In this document: positions 1-6,405 of the stretch, piece by piece
Layout of the letters: each line of letters begins with the position of its first letter
Numbering within the stretch: position 1 is the first letter of the stretch
From: Candidatus Daviesbacteria bacterium GW2011_GWA2_42_7
Lineage (GTDB): Bacteria > Patescibacteriota > Microgenomatia > Daviesbacterales > UBA10151
Assembly: GCA_000997105.1 (NCBI GenBank)
Contig: LCEJ01000023.1
Span: forward strand, 1 to 8,209
Direction of reading: 5' to 3'
Length of the DNA stretch: 8,209 nt
Made by a program: the position numbers and the translations under genes
Notes under the pieces: generated by a model
The model's input: only the letters and a program-made list of their open reading frames with translations
What the model was told of the DNA's origin: nothing
Database searches by the model: none

Positions 1-324
1 GGGGATGTAGGCAATATTGTCTTGCGGGACAGGAAGGTGATGGCAGAGGAAGGGATTGTCCTGGTAGTTGTGCCTGTTGATGCCCGCACCAGCCAGTTGG
101 CGGGGGAACCGGATATCGTCTCGCGCGGATTTGTCTTTGAAAAAGAGTCGGAAGGGCTTTTAAACGGTGCTAAAAATGTGGTCAAGTCGGTTTTAGCCGA
201 CCACCCTGACTCTATTTTGGATTGGCGCTTTACCAGGCGCCATATTGAGGAAAATTTGGAGAGGTATTTTTACGAAGAAACCCAAAGAAGGCCGATGGTA
301 TTACCCGTAATTGTAGAAGTGTAA
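1..324 (+). CDS. rnj: Ribonuclease J, C-terminal part (5' end outside window)
   Basis: The reading frame is open from base 1 and ends at TAA 322-324, giving the last 107 residues. It starts with GDVGNIVLRDRKV, the strand that closes the metallo-beta-lactamase core of RNase J. It continues with VVVPVDA, then PDIVSRGFVF, and ends with ETQRRPMVLPVIVEV, all typical of the RNase J C-terminal domain. Family knowledge: RNase J is a zinc-dependent 5'-3' exonuclease and endonuclease for mRNA decay and rRNA maturation, and the C-terminal domain supports oligomerisation. The catalytic HxHxDH site and the beta-CASP domain lie upstream of the window, so activity cannot be judged. An internal TTG at 22 could open a frame but lies inside the conserved domain and is not a real start. 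ftsK follows after 48 bp with its own promoter-like box, so the two need not be one operon. Confidence 0.93.
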   Translation, partial: GDVGNIVLRDRKVMAEEGIVLVVVPVDARTSQLAGEPDIVSRGFVFEKESEGLLNGAKNVVKSVLADHPDSILDWRFTRRHIEENLERYFYEETQRRPMVLPVIVEV

Positions 325-346
325 TATCCCATAGTGTTGAGTAATA

Positions 347-355
347 TGTTATAAT
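347..355 (+). promoter_or_regulatory. Extended -10 promoter of ftsK
   Basis: TGTTATAAT is a perfect TATAAT (350-355) preceded by the TGn extension. No convincing -35 lies 15-19 bp upstream; the nearby TTGAGT at 337 is far too close. By standard spacing, transcription would start near 362, leaving a leader of about 11 nt before ATG 373, with no Shine-Dalgarno sequence in it. The assignment is inferred from sequence only. Confidence 0.6.
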
Positions 356-372
356 GATTGTAAATTAGTATT

Positions 373-2463
373 ATGTCTAGACGAAGATCGATCTACTCCA
401 TACCTAAATTGAAGCTCCGCCAAAAGACGATAGTGGCGGTTGGGTCTTTGGTCTCGGGTGTCCTCGCGGCGGTTTCTGTAGCCTCTTTGCTTTACCCTTC
501 TTCCCAGCTTGCCTTTTGGCGGAACTTTTTGGAGGGGAATTTAGGTTGGACAGCTTTTTTGGCTCCGGTGGTTTTTTTGGTGGCTGCTTTAGTGCTGCAA
601 AAACTTAAATTTGCCCTGGCCCAGGCAAATGTTTTAGTGGGGCTTTTGACAATCATGATTTCCATCTCTGCCCTTACTTCCCCTGTTATCTCAGACCAGG
701 CGGGGGATTTGGGCAATTTAGTTTGGGGGGAACTTTCGGCGATAATGACCGGCGGAGGGGCATTTGCGGTTTTGACAGGAGTATTTTTAGTGGGGGTTGT
801 GGTGTTGTTTGATGCCTCTTTATCCCAGGTTTTAGGGGTGTTTGCCGGGGTGGGGTTATTTTTAAAGGATAATGTTTTTGGGTTGTTTAACCGCCGGCAG
901 GGTTTTGAAGTTAATAAAATACCTATGAGGGTTTCCGGGGTGCAGGACCAGCCGAAAATTTCACCTAAAACTATTGCCAGGGAAGATATTATAACCGATG
1001 AGTTGGTGCAAAATGTGGCCGGGCAAACAAAGATTTGGAGGTATCCTCCCTTATCGCTTTTATCGGATAAAGTGGGGATGGCAGCAGACCGGGGGGATGT
1101 CAAAAAGAATGCTTCAACTATTGAAAAAGCTTTAGATTCATTTGGTATTCAAGCTCGGGTGGCTGAGGTTAACGGAGGGCCGGCAGTAACCCAGTATGCC
1201 CTGGAAATCTCGGCCGGGACCAAAATTTCCAAAATTGCCAATCTGCAGCACGATCTGGCACTTGTTTTGGCTGCTCCCGGAGGCTCTGTCCGGATTGAAG
1301 CCCCTATTCCGGGTAAATCCTTGGTAGGAATTGAGGTGCCTAATCACTCCTTAGAGATAGTAGGGCTGAAAAATATCTTAGTGGCAGATGAGATGCTGAA
1401 GAATAAATCAAAGTTAGCAGTAGTATTGGGACGTGACACGGCTTCCAAACCGATAGTTGTAGATATTGCCCGGATGCCGCACTGTTTAGTGGCTGGTACT
1501 ACCGGCTCCGGTAAGTCGGTGCTGATCAACTCTTTTATTACTACCCTGCTTTTCAGGAATTCCCCTGAGGAATTAAAGCTAATTTTGATTGACCCCAAAA
1601 GGGTAGAGCTTACCAATTTTAACGGCATCCCCCACCTTTTAACGCCGGTTATCACCGAGCCGGAGAAGATTTTATCTGCCCTAAAATGGGCGATGGCGGA
1701 GATGGATAGGAGATATAAGCTATTCCAGTCTGTCGGAGTTAGGAATATCCAGGGGTACAACGAGATGTCAGGTTTTCAGGCACTGCCTAACATTGTGATT
1801 TTAATTGATGAACTGGCGGATTTGATGATGTTTGCGCCTGTTGAGGTGGAGGATGCTATAACCCGCATTGCCCAGCTGGCCAGGGCTACCGGTATTCATT
1901 TGGTGGTATCAACACAAAGGCCTTCGGTAGATGTTATTACCGGGTTGATCAAGGCTAATATTCCTTGCCGGATCGCTTTTAACGTTTCCTCGATGATTGA
2001 CTCGCGGGTGATCTTAGATACGCCGGGAGCAGAGAAATTGCTTGGTCGTGGAGATATGCTTTTCTTACCTCCGGATGCTTCAAAGCCGATCCGTATCCAG
2101 GGGGTGCTTTTGTCCGACGCCGAGATTAATAACCTGATTAAATATATGAAGTCATTGGGGCTTGCTCCACAATACACGGCTGAGGTGACAGAGATGCCCT
2201 TAGGCAGGATTGGCGGTAGGGGTAGAGAGGGAGACCAGGATGACTTATTTGAAGAGGCCGTCCGCACTGTTTGCCAGTATGACCGGGCCTCGGCTTCACT
2301 TCTCCAAAGAAGGCTAAAGGTTGGCTACGCCAGGGCAGCAAGAATTATTGATGAGCTTGAGGCAGCCGGGATTATTGGGGTGGGTGATGGCTCCAAACCC
2401 CGGGATGTACTGGTTAGAAATGCCGACGACTACTTCGCCCAAAAGGCGGGTGCAGAGAATTAA
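373..2463 (+). CDS. ftsK: FtsK/SpoIIIE-type DNA translocase
   Basis: This is a 696-residue membrane-anchored motor that pumps double-stranded DNA during chromosome segregation at the division septum. Residues 18-165 hold about four hydrophobic segments (near 18-41, 58-76, 86-103 and 128-147, perhaps a further one at 150-165). A short linker of about 50 residues follows, much closer to SpoIIIE than to the very long E. coli linker. The alpha/beta motor spans about 225-590, with Walker A GTTGSGKS at 375-382, the IDPKRVEL motif at 406-413, and Walker B VILIDE at 475-480. Residues 623-682 form the winged-helix gamma domain that in the family reads KOPS/SRS polarity sequences (AVRTVCQYDRAS, RARIIDELEAAGIIG-like pattern). 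ATG 373 is the first start after the in-frame stop TAA at 361 and lies just behind a TATAAT box. The stop overlaps the stop of the convergent gene. The protein looks complete and functional. Confidence 0.97.
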   Translation: MSRRRSIYSIPKLKLRQKTIVAVGSLVSGVLAAVSVASLLYPSSQLAFWRNFLEGNLGWTAFLAPVVFLVAALVLQKLKFALAQANVLVGLLTIMISISALTSPVISDQAGDLGNLVWGELSAIMTGGGAFAVLTGVFLVGVVVLFDASLSQVLGVFAGVGLFLKDNVFGLFNRRQGFEVNKIPMRVSGVQDQPKISPKTIAREDIITDELVQNVAGQTKIWRYPPLSLLSDKVGMAADRGDVKKNASTIEKALDSFGIQARVAEVNGGPAVTQYALEISAGTKISKIANLQHDLALVLAAPGGSVRIEAPIPGKSLVGIEVPNHSLEIVGLKNILVADEMLKNKSKLAVVLGRDTASKPIVVDIARMPHCLVAGTTGSGKSVLINSFITTLLFRNSPEELKLILIDPKRVELTNFNGIPHLLTPVITEPEKILSALKWAMAEMDRRYKLFQSVGVRNIQGYNEMSGFQALPNIVILIDELADLMMFAPVEVEDAITRIAQLARATGIHLVVSTQRPSVDVITGLIKANIPCRIAFNVSSMIDSRVILDTPGAEKLLGRGDMLFLPPDASKPIRIQGVLLSDAEINNLIKYMKSLGLAPQYTAEVTEMPLGRIGGRGREGDQDDLFEEAVRTVCQYDRASASLLQRRLKVGYARAARIIDELEAAGIIGVGDGSKPRDVLVRNADDYFAQKAGAEN

Positions 2464-3074
2464 GGTTTTTGTGAAGTTATTGCAAGAGCTTTTTCTAAGC
2501 TAAGATTTTCGTCAATAATAAGACCTTCTGGAAAATTTAACTCAGGGCGTTGTCCTCTTTGAGCCATTCGTTGCAAGAATTCTTCTCTTGAAGATGGATG
2601 TTTGGCTAAATCAAATGCCCACCCTTTTCCGTCTAATTCTTGTAATGTTTCTACCAACCCCCCGGTGTATAACCAATGCCCGGATAAACCTAATTTAACC
2701 TCGTATGAAGGGGCGTTATTCAAAAGGGAATAAAATCGACCAGCGTGATTTCGGCTAGGCAAAAGGATAGCTCTTTTGAGGTTGTAGAGCATTACTGCAC
2801 TCCAATATTTGTTTACTACGGCGCCAGGGGCAAGAATGGGATGGTTTGCATCTATTGTATATCTGAAAGCAAAAAAATCGGTTCCTTGTGGGCGTGTCTC
2901 GCCATTTGGACTGATAACTAATTGTATACCTCTTACATAACATGATCCATTCCGAACAGAGCTATTAGGGTGTCCTTCTACTCCAGACATTAGCTCAATT
3001 AAGCTGAATGGTTGTTCTTCCAATTCTTCATGATCTTTATAAATTTTTGGTCGCTGAGCGGCTGCTTCCATCAT
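2460..3074 (-). CDS. Hypothetical protein, unrecognised family
   Basis: The frame encodes 204 residues, or 203 from the second of two tandem ATG codons (3074 and 3071). I do not recognise a family. It has no signal peptide, no membrane segment and no nucleotide-binding motif. The N-terminal third is polar and acidic (KDHEELEEQPFSLIELM). The middle, about 45-115, has alternating strand-like stretches, including GIQLVISPNG, DFFAFRYTID and AILLPSRNHAGRFYSLL. The C-terminal part is helical, with ETLQELDGKGWAFDL and REEFLQRMAQRG. It is probably a soluble cytoplasmic protein. Support for a real gene: a long frame with a TATAAT box just before its ATG, and a stop placed exactly against ftsK. It is flanked by core genes but opposite in direction to ftsK and rodZ, so no functional link follows. 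It may be lineage-specific or acquired. Confidence 0.72.
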   Translation of the reverse strand: MMEAAAQRPKIYKDHEELEEQPFSLIELMSGVEGHPNSSVRNGSCYVRGIQLVISPNGETRPQGTDFFAFRYTIDANHPILAPGAVVNKYWSAVMLYNLKRAILLPSRNHAGRFYSLLNNAPSYEVKLGLSGHWLYTGGLVETLQELDGKGWAFDLAKHPSSREEFLQRMAQRGQRPELNFPEGLIIDENLSLEKALAITSQKP

Positions 3075-3083
3075 TTATGAGGT

Positions 3084-3111
3084 ATTATAGGTTTTCCAAC
3101 GAGAAATGCAA
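3084..3111 (-). promoter_or_regulatory. Promoter of the 204-residue hypothetical gene
   Basis: On the minus strand, TATAAT (3089-3084) has a weak -35-like TTGCAT (3111-3106) at 16 bp. No TGn extension is present. The predicted start of transcription is near 3077, only 3 nt before ATG 3074, so the mRNA would be nearly leaderless. Confidence 0.5.
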
Positions 3112-3123
3112 CTTTTATATTTT

Positions 3124-3150
3124 AGCTTTCCACCCTTGGGGTGGCAGGCT
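3124..3150. other. Strong intergenic hairpin
   Basis: CCACCC (3130-3135) and GGGTGG (3139-3144) pair around a TTG loop. The stem extends outward through AGCTT/AGGCT with one mismatch (T3129 against C3145) and one G-T pair, giving about 11 pairs. On the plus strand AGATTTTGTTT follows, a poor but possible terminator tail, yet no gene reads that way just upstream. On the minus strand the downstream side is A-rich, so it is not a terminator there. It lies between the broken coiled-coil gene and the hypothetical gene. Its role is unknown. Confidence 0.45.
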
Positions 3151-3186
3151 AGATTTTGTTTAGCTGAAACTTGGAGATTTGGCCTT

Positions 3187-3448
3187 TTATTCCAGCTTCT
3201 CAACTCTGTCCTGTAAATCCGAAAACTCCTCGTTGAAGTGTTTAACCTTTCATTTATGAAAGGCAAGCTCTGCTTATTATTAAATTTTGGTCATTGTGGA
3301 CCTTTCTAAATTCCCTTTTCATTTCTGCCTTAAGGAGGATTATTTCTTTTTGCATCTCCAAAGTGGTTTCCTCAAACCTTTGGTCAAGCCTTTCTTCTAA
3401 ACCTCCCAATAAGCCGGAAATTTCTTTTAAGTCCTGTTTGGTGAGCAT
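3187..3448 (-). pseudogene. Small coiled-coil protein, frameshifted
   Basis: From ATG 3448 the frame gives MLTKQDLKEISGLLGGLEER and then a charged, heptad-rich helix, reaching HNDQNLII at residues 51-58. It then runs into SRACLS and a stop at 3254-3256. In another frame just downstream, minus-strand bases 3243-3187 encode KHFNEEFSDLQDRVEKLE followed by TAA, which is a natural coiled-coil ending. Removing bases 3244-3274 (31 nt, not a multiple of 3) joins the halves into a 76-residue coiled-coil protein. I recall similar small proteins starting MLTK-DL and ending in an FF/F-x-x-L-x-x-RVE-x-LE pattern as common in Patescibacteria; their function is unknown. The 64-residue version may still be made, since the start and the bulk of the helix are intact. 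No SD is present; TATGTT (3465-3460) is a weak -10 candidate 11 nt before the ATG. Confidence 0.68.
3244..3274. repeat. Palindromic insertion of about 31 nt in the coiled-coil gene
   Basis: The segment that breaks the reading frame contains a perfect inverted repeat, CCTTTCAT TT ATGAAAGG (3246-3263), directly followed by a second small one, AAGC TCT GCTT (3265-3275). Such double-hairpin structure is typical of small dispersed palindromic elements. No second copy occurs in this window. The exact ends can slide by a base or so. Confidence 0.5.
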
Positions 3449-3524
3449 AGGTTGAATTTAACATAAACTCTTACCCCTTTACAATTAGTTAAGCCACAAA
3501 CTGGTGTAAAAATTGCACAGAAAC

Positions 3525-3543
3525 TCGCACATCGGAGGTGCGA
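3525..3543. repeat. Hairpin TCGCAC/GTGCGA upstream of rodZ
   Basis: TCGCAC (3525-3530) and GTGCGA (3538-3543) form a perfect 6-bp stem with a 7-nt loop, ATCGGAG. There is no T-tract on either side, so it is not an intrinsic terminator. It lies in the 143-bp divergent gap between the coiled-coil gene and the rodZ-like gene, about 30 bp upstream of the rodZ -10 box. It could be an operator or a dispersed repeat unit. Confidence 0.4.
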
Positions 3544-3574
3544 TATTGTAGCCCATATCTTAAGGAGTTTTGGA

Positions 3575-3583
3575 TGGTATAAT
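3575..3583 (+). promoter_or_regulatory. Extended -10 promoter of the rodZ-like gene
   Basis: TGGTATAAT is a perfect extended -10 (TATAAT at 3578-3583). No good -35 is visible. The expected transcription start, near 3590, is 2 nt before ATG 3592, so the transcript should be leaderless. AAGGAG at 3562-3567 would lie upstream of the transcript start and cannot serve this gene. Confidence 0.62.
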
Positions 3584-3591
3584 TTCCACAT

Positions 3592-4230
3592 ATGCGGACG
3601 GTGGGGTCGATCTTAAAAGATACCAGGGAGGCCAATTTTTATACCCTGGAAGAGATAGAGAAAGCTACTAAAATAAGGTATGAACTGCTGGTGGCTCTTG
3701 AAGCTGATGATTACTCCAAACTCCCCCCTTCTACTTTTGTCCAGGGGTTTATTAAAAACTACGCTAAGTTTTTAAAGCTGGACAGTGAGAAAGTTTTGGC
3801 AGTTTTCCGCCGGGAGTTTTCCGATAAAAAACATAAGCCATATATAATGGACACCTTTGCCCACCCTCTTACCAAGACAAAATTAAAGATTACCCCGGGT
3901 AGGGTTTTGGGTCTTGTGGTGACGATGGTGGTGCTATCTTTTTTTGTCTACCTTTGGCTGCAGTACCGTTTATTTGTAGGCGCCCCGGCACTTTCCCTAA
4001 TATCTCCCCAGGACCAGTTAACAACAGATACATCCGTAGTAACGGTGGAGGGTAAAACTGATCCCGAGGTAAAGGTAGCGGTCAATAGCCAGGAGATCCC
4101 TGTAGCAGTAAGCGGTGAATTTAAAACTGAGATTACTTTATCTGCGCCGATAAATAAAATTAATATCACTGCTTCTTCCAAGTTTGGCCAGAAAACAGAG
4201 CTGGAAAGGACGGTGTACCTGAAAAGGTAG
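3592..4230 (+). CDS. RodZ-like HTH membrane protein
   Basis: This is a 212-residue single-pass membrane protein. Residues 1-75 form the RodZ-type helix-turn-helix domain, with the hallmarks GSILKDTREA, YTLEEIEKATKIR, YELLVALEADDYSKLP and FVQGFIKNYAKFLKLD. A basic stretch (93-104) leads to one transmembrane helix at about 104-124. The extracytoplasmic part, 130-212, is a small Ig-like beta domain (LISPQDQLTTDTSVVTVEGK, then GEFKTEITL), resembling the glucodextranase-B-like domain seen in CPR homologues. Family knowledge: RodZ links MreB filaments to the cell-wall elongation machinery; the HTH surface binds MreB rather than DNA. No mreB is in this window, so a shape role is inferred. The ATG follows the -10 box almost directly. 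The next gene starts 70 bp downstream across an inverted repeat. Confidence 0.85.
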   Translation: MRTVGSILKDTREANFYTLEEIEKATKIRYELLVALEADDYSKLPPSTFVQGFIKNYAKFLKLDSEKVLAVFRREFSDKKHKPYIMDTFAHPLTKTKLKITPGRVLGLVVTMVVLSFFVYLWLQYRLFVGAPALSLISPQDQLTTDTSVVTVEGKTDPEVKVAVNSQEIPVAVSGEFKTEITLSAPINKINITASSKFGQKTELERTVYLKR

Positions 4231-4297
4231 GTGGTTCGTAGTTCATGGTAAAATCAAAAAGCCGTCTGTGAACTACGAACTACCAACTATGAACTAA
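4231..4297. repeat. Inverted repeat built of GAACTAC heptads
   Basis: GTGGTTCGTAGTTCA (4231-4245) pairs with TGAACTACGAACTAC (4269-4283): 15 positions, all paired except one G-T, with a 23-nt loop. The right arm continues as four tandem 7-mers: GAACTAC, GAACTAC, CAACTAT, GAACTAA (4270-4297). The left arm holds two of the same units inverted. The element begins right after the rodZ-like stop (4228-4230) and ends 3 nt before the next ATG. Within it, TGGTAAAAT (4246-4254) is a 5/6 extended -10 that could start a transcript near 4261. No T-tract follows, so it is not a classical terminator. Confidence 0.7.
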
Positions 4298-4300
4298 CTT

Positions 4301-4588
4301 ATGGATTTTTTACAACTTGCCTTAGTATTTTTAATTTTACTTTTGGGGATAATGCTGTCGGTTTTAGGACTGCAGGTATTTTTGATTTTAAAAGATTTGC
4401 GTAAGTCTTTGGATAAAATCGACCTTCTTTTGGGAAGTGCCCAAAGGGTGGCTTCAGATATTGAAAAACCGGCTAAGGTTGCAGCAGAGTTGACCCAGGT
4501 TGTAGAGGGTGGAGTAAAAGCAGGGGCCCAAGTGGTAAAGAAATTAACACAGGGTAAGCCTGGCCCAAGGCTTTTTAAGAGGCGTTAA
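4301..4588 (+). CDS. Small single-pass membrane protein
   Basis: The product has 95 residues. A very hydrophobic helix spans about 4-30 (LQLALVFLILLLGIMLSVLG). A cytoplasmic-looking amphipathic helix follows (KDLRKSLDKIDLLLGSAQRV), then an alanine/valine-rich helix at 56-82 and a basic tail, KPGPRLFKRR. The layout resembles DUF948-like short membrane-anchored helical proteins, but I cannot assign the family with certainty. It follows the rodZ-like gene in the same direction and may be cotranscribed with it, hinting at an envelope role. No Shine-Dalgarno sequence is present; the heptad repeat directly precedes the ATG. Its TAA (4586-4588) overlaps the stop of alaS. Confidence 0.75.
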   Translation: MDFLQLALVFLILLLGIMLSVLGLQVFLILKDLRKSLDKIDLLLGSAQRVASDIEKPAKVAAELTQVVEGGVKAGAQVVKKLTQGKPGPRLFKRR

Positions 4589-6402
4589 GAGAGGGTGGCG
4601 TAGATTCTTCTTACCCCGGCTCCGGCCGATTCTTCTTTGGTGATGGTAAACTTTCCCAGCTCGCTTGTGTTTTTAACGTGTGGGCCGCCACAAATCTCCC
4701 GACTGAAGTGAGATCCTTCGCTTCTCTCAGGATGACCGATGGTGTACACGGTCACTTTATCACCATACTTATCGCCAAAAAATGCCAAAGCCCCAGACTT
4801 TAAAGCTTCTTCCTTATCTATTATTTCGGAGGAAACAGGTAAATTTTCTTTGATTTTTTCATTAACGAGGTCTTCTACCTGTTTAAGTTGCTCTTCTTTT
4901 AATTTTTCCGGTTGGGAGAAGTCAAACCTTAACCTTTCGACGGTTAAATTACTTCCCTTCTGCTCGACATGGCTTCCCAAAATTTGCCTTAAAGCTGCAT
5001 GCAGCAAATGGGTAGCGGTATGGTATTTGGTAACAACCTCTGAGTGGTCGGCTAACCCTCCTTTAAACATCCCCGCCGAAGCAGTCCTTGAAAGCTCAAC
5101 ATGTGACTTTCTACCCTCCTCGAATTGCCCCATATCAAAATCTGTAAATTTAATTCCTCGCTCTTTTAGTAATTCTATAGTTAGCTCTAATGGGTAACCG
5201 TAAGATTGGAATAAATTAAATACCGCTAAACCAAGATTCTCATTGTCTTTTATGGATTTATCTAGTTGTTGTAAACCTCTTTCTAAAGTAGCTCTGAACT
5301 TACGAATTTCTAGGCTAACCTCTTCTTCTATGTTTGCTGTATTTATCTCCTCGAAGCGCTCTGAGTATATATCTATTACAGATTTAATTAATGATCTAAA
5401 AAACTTACTATCAGATTTCTGCTTATCTATTAAAAAAGCTTTAGTCGCAACACGACGGAGAAGCCTTCTTAAAACATAACCCTGCAGTTTATTATTAGGT
5501 ACAACTCCATCTTTCATTAAAAATACTGAGGCCTTTATGTGATCAGCTATTACCTGAATGTACTGCTTATTCTTTTCGTAGCTAGTTCCAAGCCCCTCGC
5601 AAATTTTTTCAACTATTGGTTTATATAAATCAGTTCCAAAAATGTCTGGATTATTATTTGTCGTGGCTGTTAATCTTTCCAACCCTCCTCCAAAATCAAC
5701 ATTGTTCTCAGGTAGCTCCTTAAGCTTTCCATCACTTCGTTTTAAGTACTGGATAAAAACAGAGTTGCCTATTTCTAAAAACCTGCCGCAATCACAATTT
5801 GGACGGCACTTTGCTCCGTATTTTGCATCATGTTCTACTTGAGTAAATTCATAAAAGATTTCTGAATCCGGGCCGCCGATTTCTCCCGCCGGCATTTTGT
5901 CAGGTGAACCGGAACGGGACCACCAATTTTTATCCGCACCGTAGAAATAAATATGATCTTCCGGGAGTCCTAAGCTTTTCCAGATTTCATATGTTTCCGT
6001 ATCCTTCGGGACGTCATTATTTCCTTCAAAAACAGAAACATATAATTTTTCTTTCGCCAGCCCCAATTCCTTAGTTAAAAATTCCCAAATCCAGGGGAGC
6101 TGCTCTTTTTTAAAATAATCCCCTAAAGACCAATTTCCAAGCATTTCAAAAAATGTGGTGTGACGGTTATCCCCCACCTCTTCAATGTCCTCGGCTCTAA
6201 AGCAGGGTTGGGAATTAACCAATCTTTTCCCGGCCGGATGGGCGCGACCCAATAAATAGGGAACTAAAGGTTGCATTCCGCTGGAGGTGAATAGGGTTGT
6301 TGGGTCGTTTTCAGGTACCAGGGGGGCAGAGGGGATCTCTTTGTGTCCCTTACTTACAAAAAACTCAATGTATTTTTTTCTTAACTCCTGTGAAGTCATC
6401 AT
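4585..6402 (-). CDS. alaS: Alanine--tRNA ligase, short form without C-Ala domain
   Basis: The enzyme charges tRNA(Ala) with alanine. The frame gives 605 residues, or 604 from the second ATG at 6399, which the promoter position favours. The class II core shows motif 2 (FRAEDIEEVGDNRHTTFFEM, 68-87) and motif 3 (GGGLERL, 238-244). The tRNA-recognition helices include LQGYVLRRLLRRV (306-318). The editing domain keeps all four zinc ligands: H461 and H465 in HTATHLLH, C571 and H575 in CGGPH. The chain ends at GAGVRRIYATLS, where bacterial AlaRS (about 875 residues) would go on into a long helix and C-Ala. As there is a stop and a neighbouring gene, this looks like a natural short form rather than a broken gene. 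Oddity: HPERSEGS at 557-564, just before C571, is encoded by an inserted repeat. The stop overlaps that of the convergent small membrane gene. Confidence 0.96.
   Translation of the reverse strand: MMTSQELRKKYIEFFVSKGHKEIPSAPLVPENDPTTLFTSSGMQPLVPYLLGRAHPAGKRLVNSQPCFRAEDIEEVGDNRHTTFFEMLGNWSLGDYFKKEQLPWIWEFLTKELGLAKEKLYVSVFEGNNDVPKDTETYEIWKSLGLPEDHIYFYGADKNWWSRSGSPDKMPAGEIGGPDSEIFYEFTQVEHDAKYGAKCRPNCDCGRFLEIGNSVFIQYLKRSDGKLKELPENNVDFGGGLERLTATTNNNPDIFGTDLYKPIVEKICEGLGTSYEKNKQYIQVIADHIKASVFLMKDGVVPNNKLQGYVLRRLLRRVATKAFLIDKQKSDSKFFRSLIKSVIDIYSERFEEINTANIEEEVSLEIRKFRATLERGLQQLDKSIKDNENLGLAVFNLFQSYGYPLELTIELLKERGIKFTDFDMGQFEEGRKSHVELSRTASAGMFKGGLADHSEVVTKYHTATHLLHAALRQILGSHVEQKGSNLTVERLRFDFSQPEKLKEEQLKQVEDLVNEKIKENLPVSSEIIDKEEALKSGALAFFGDKYGDKVTVYTIGHPERSEGSHFSREICGGPHVKNTSELGKFTITKEESAGAGVRRIYATLS
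4711..4736. repeat. In-frame 'HPERSEGS' palindromic repeat inside alaS
   Basis: The plus strand reads AGATCCTTCG CTTCTCTCAGGATGAC. The minus strand is CATCCTGAGAGAAGCG followed by AAGGATCT. ATCCT and AGGAT form the outer stem around an imperfect hairpin. I recognise this as close to the widespread dispersed element with consensus GTCATCCTGAGCGAAGCG-AAGGATCT, known from many bacterial genomes; one base in the middle differs (AGA for GCG/GNA). It adds eight residues (557-564) between YTIG and HFSREICGGPH, where relatives typically have a direct VYxxGDFSREICGG run. Confidence 0.75.
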
Positions 6403-6405
6403 GAA

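Noticed and set aside
337..342. TTGAGT as a -35 box for ftsK
   Set aside because: Only 7 bp from the TATAAT box, far below the usual 15-19 bp.
492..1103. 203-residue minus-strand frame inside ftsK
   Set aside because: It is antisense to the ftsK membrane region, and its composition mirrors that frame.
2487..2501. AGCTT/AAGCT hairpin after ftsK as a terminator
   Set aside because: The stem is only 5 bp, AT-rich, has no proper T-tract and lies inside the coding region of the hypothetical gene.
3071..3259. Shared 10-mer TCATTTATGA at 3071-3080 and 3250-3259
   Set aside because: It is AT-rich and near-palindromic with no similarity in the flanks, so two copies of one element cannot be claimed.
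3075..3266. 63-residue minus-strand frame in the gap between the hypothetical and coiled-coil genes
   Set aside because: It runs out of frame across the coiled-coil remnant and the intergenic hairpin, has basic low-information composition and no start signals.
3562..3582. AAGGAG followed by ATG GTA TAA just before rodZ
   Set aside because: A two-codon frame overlapping the -10 box; the SD-like motif lies upstream of the predicted transcript start, so it is probably chance.
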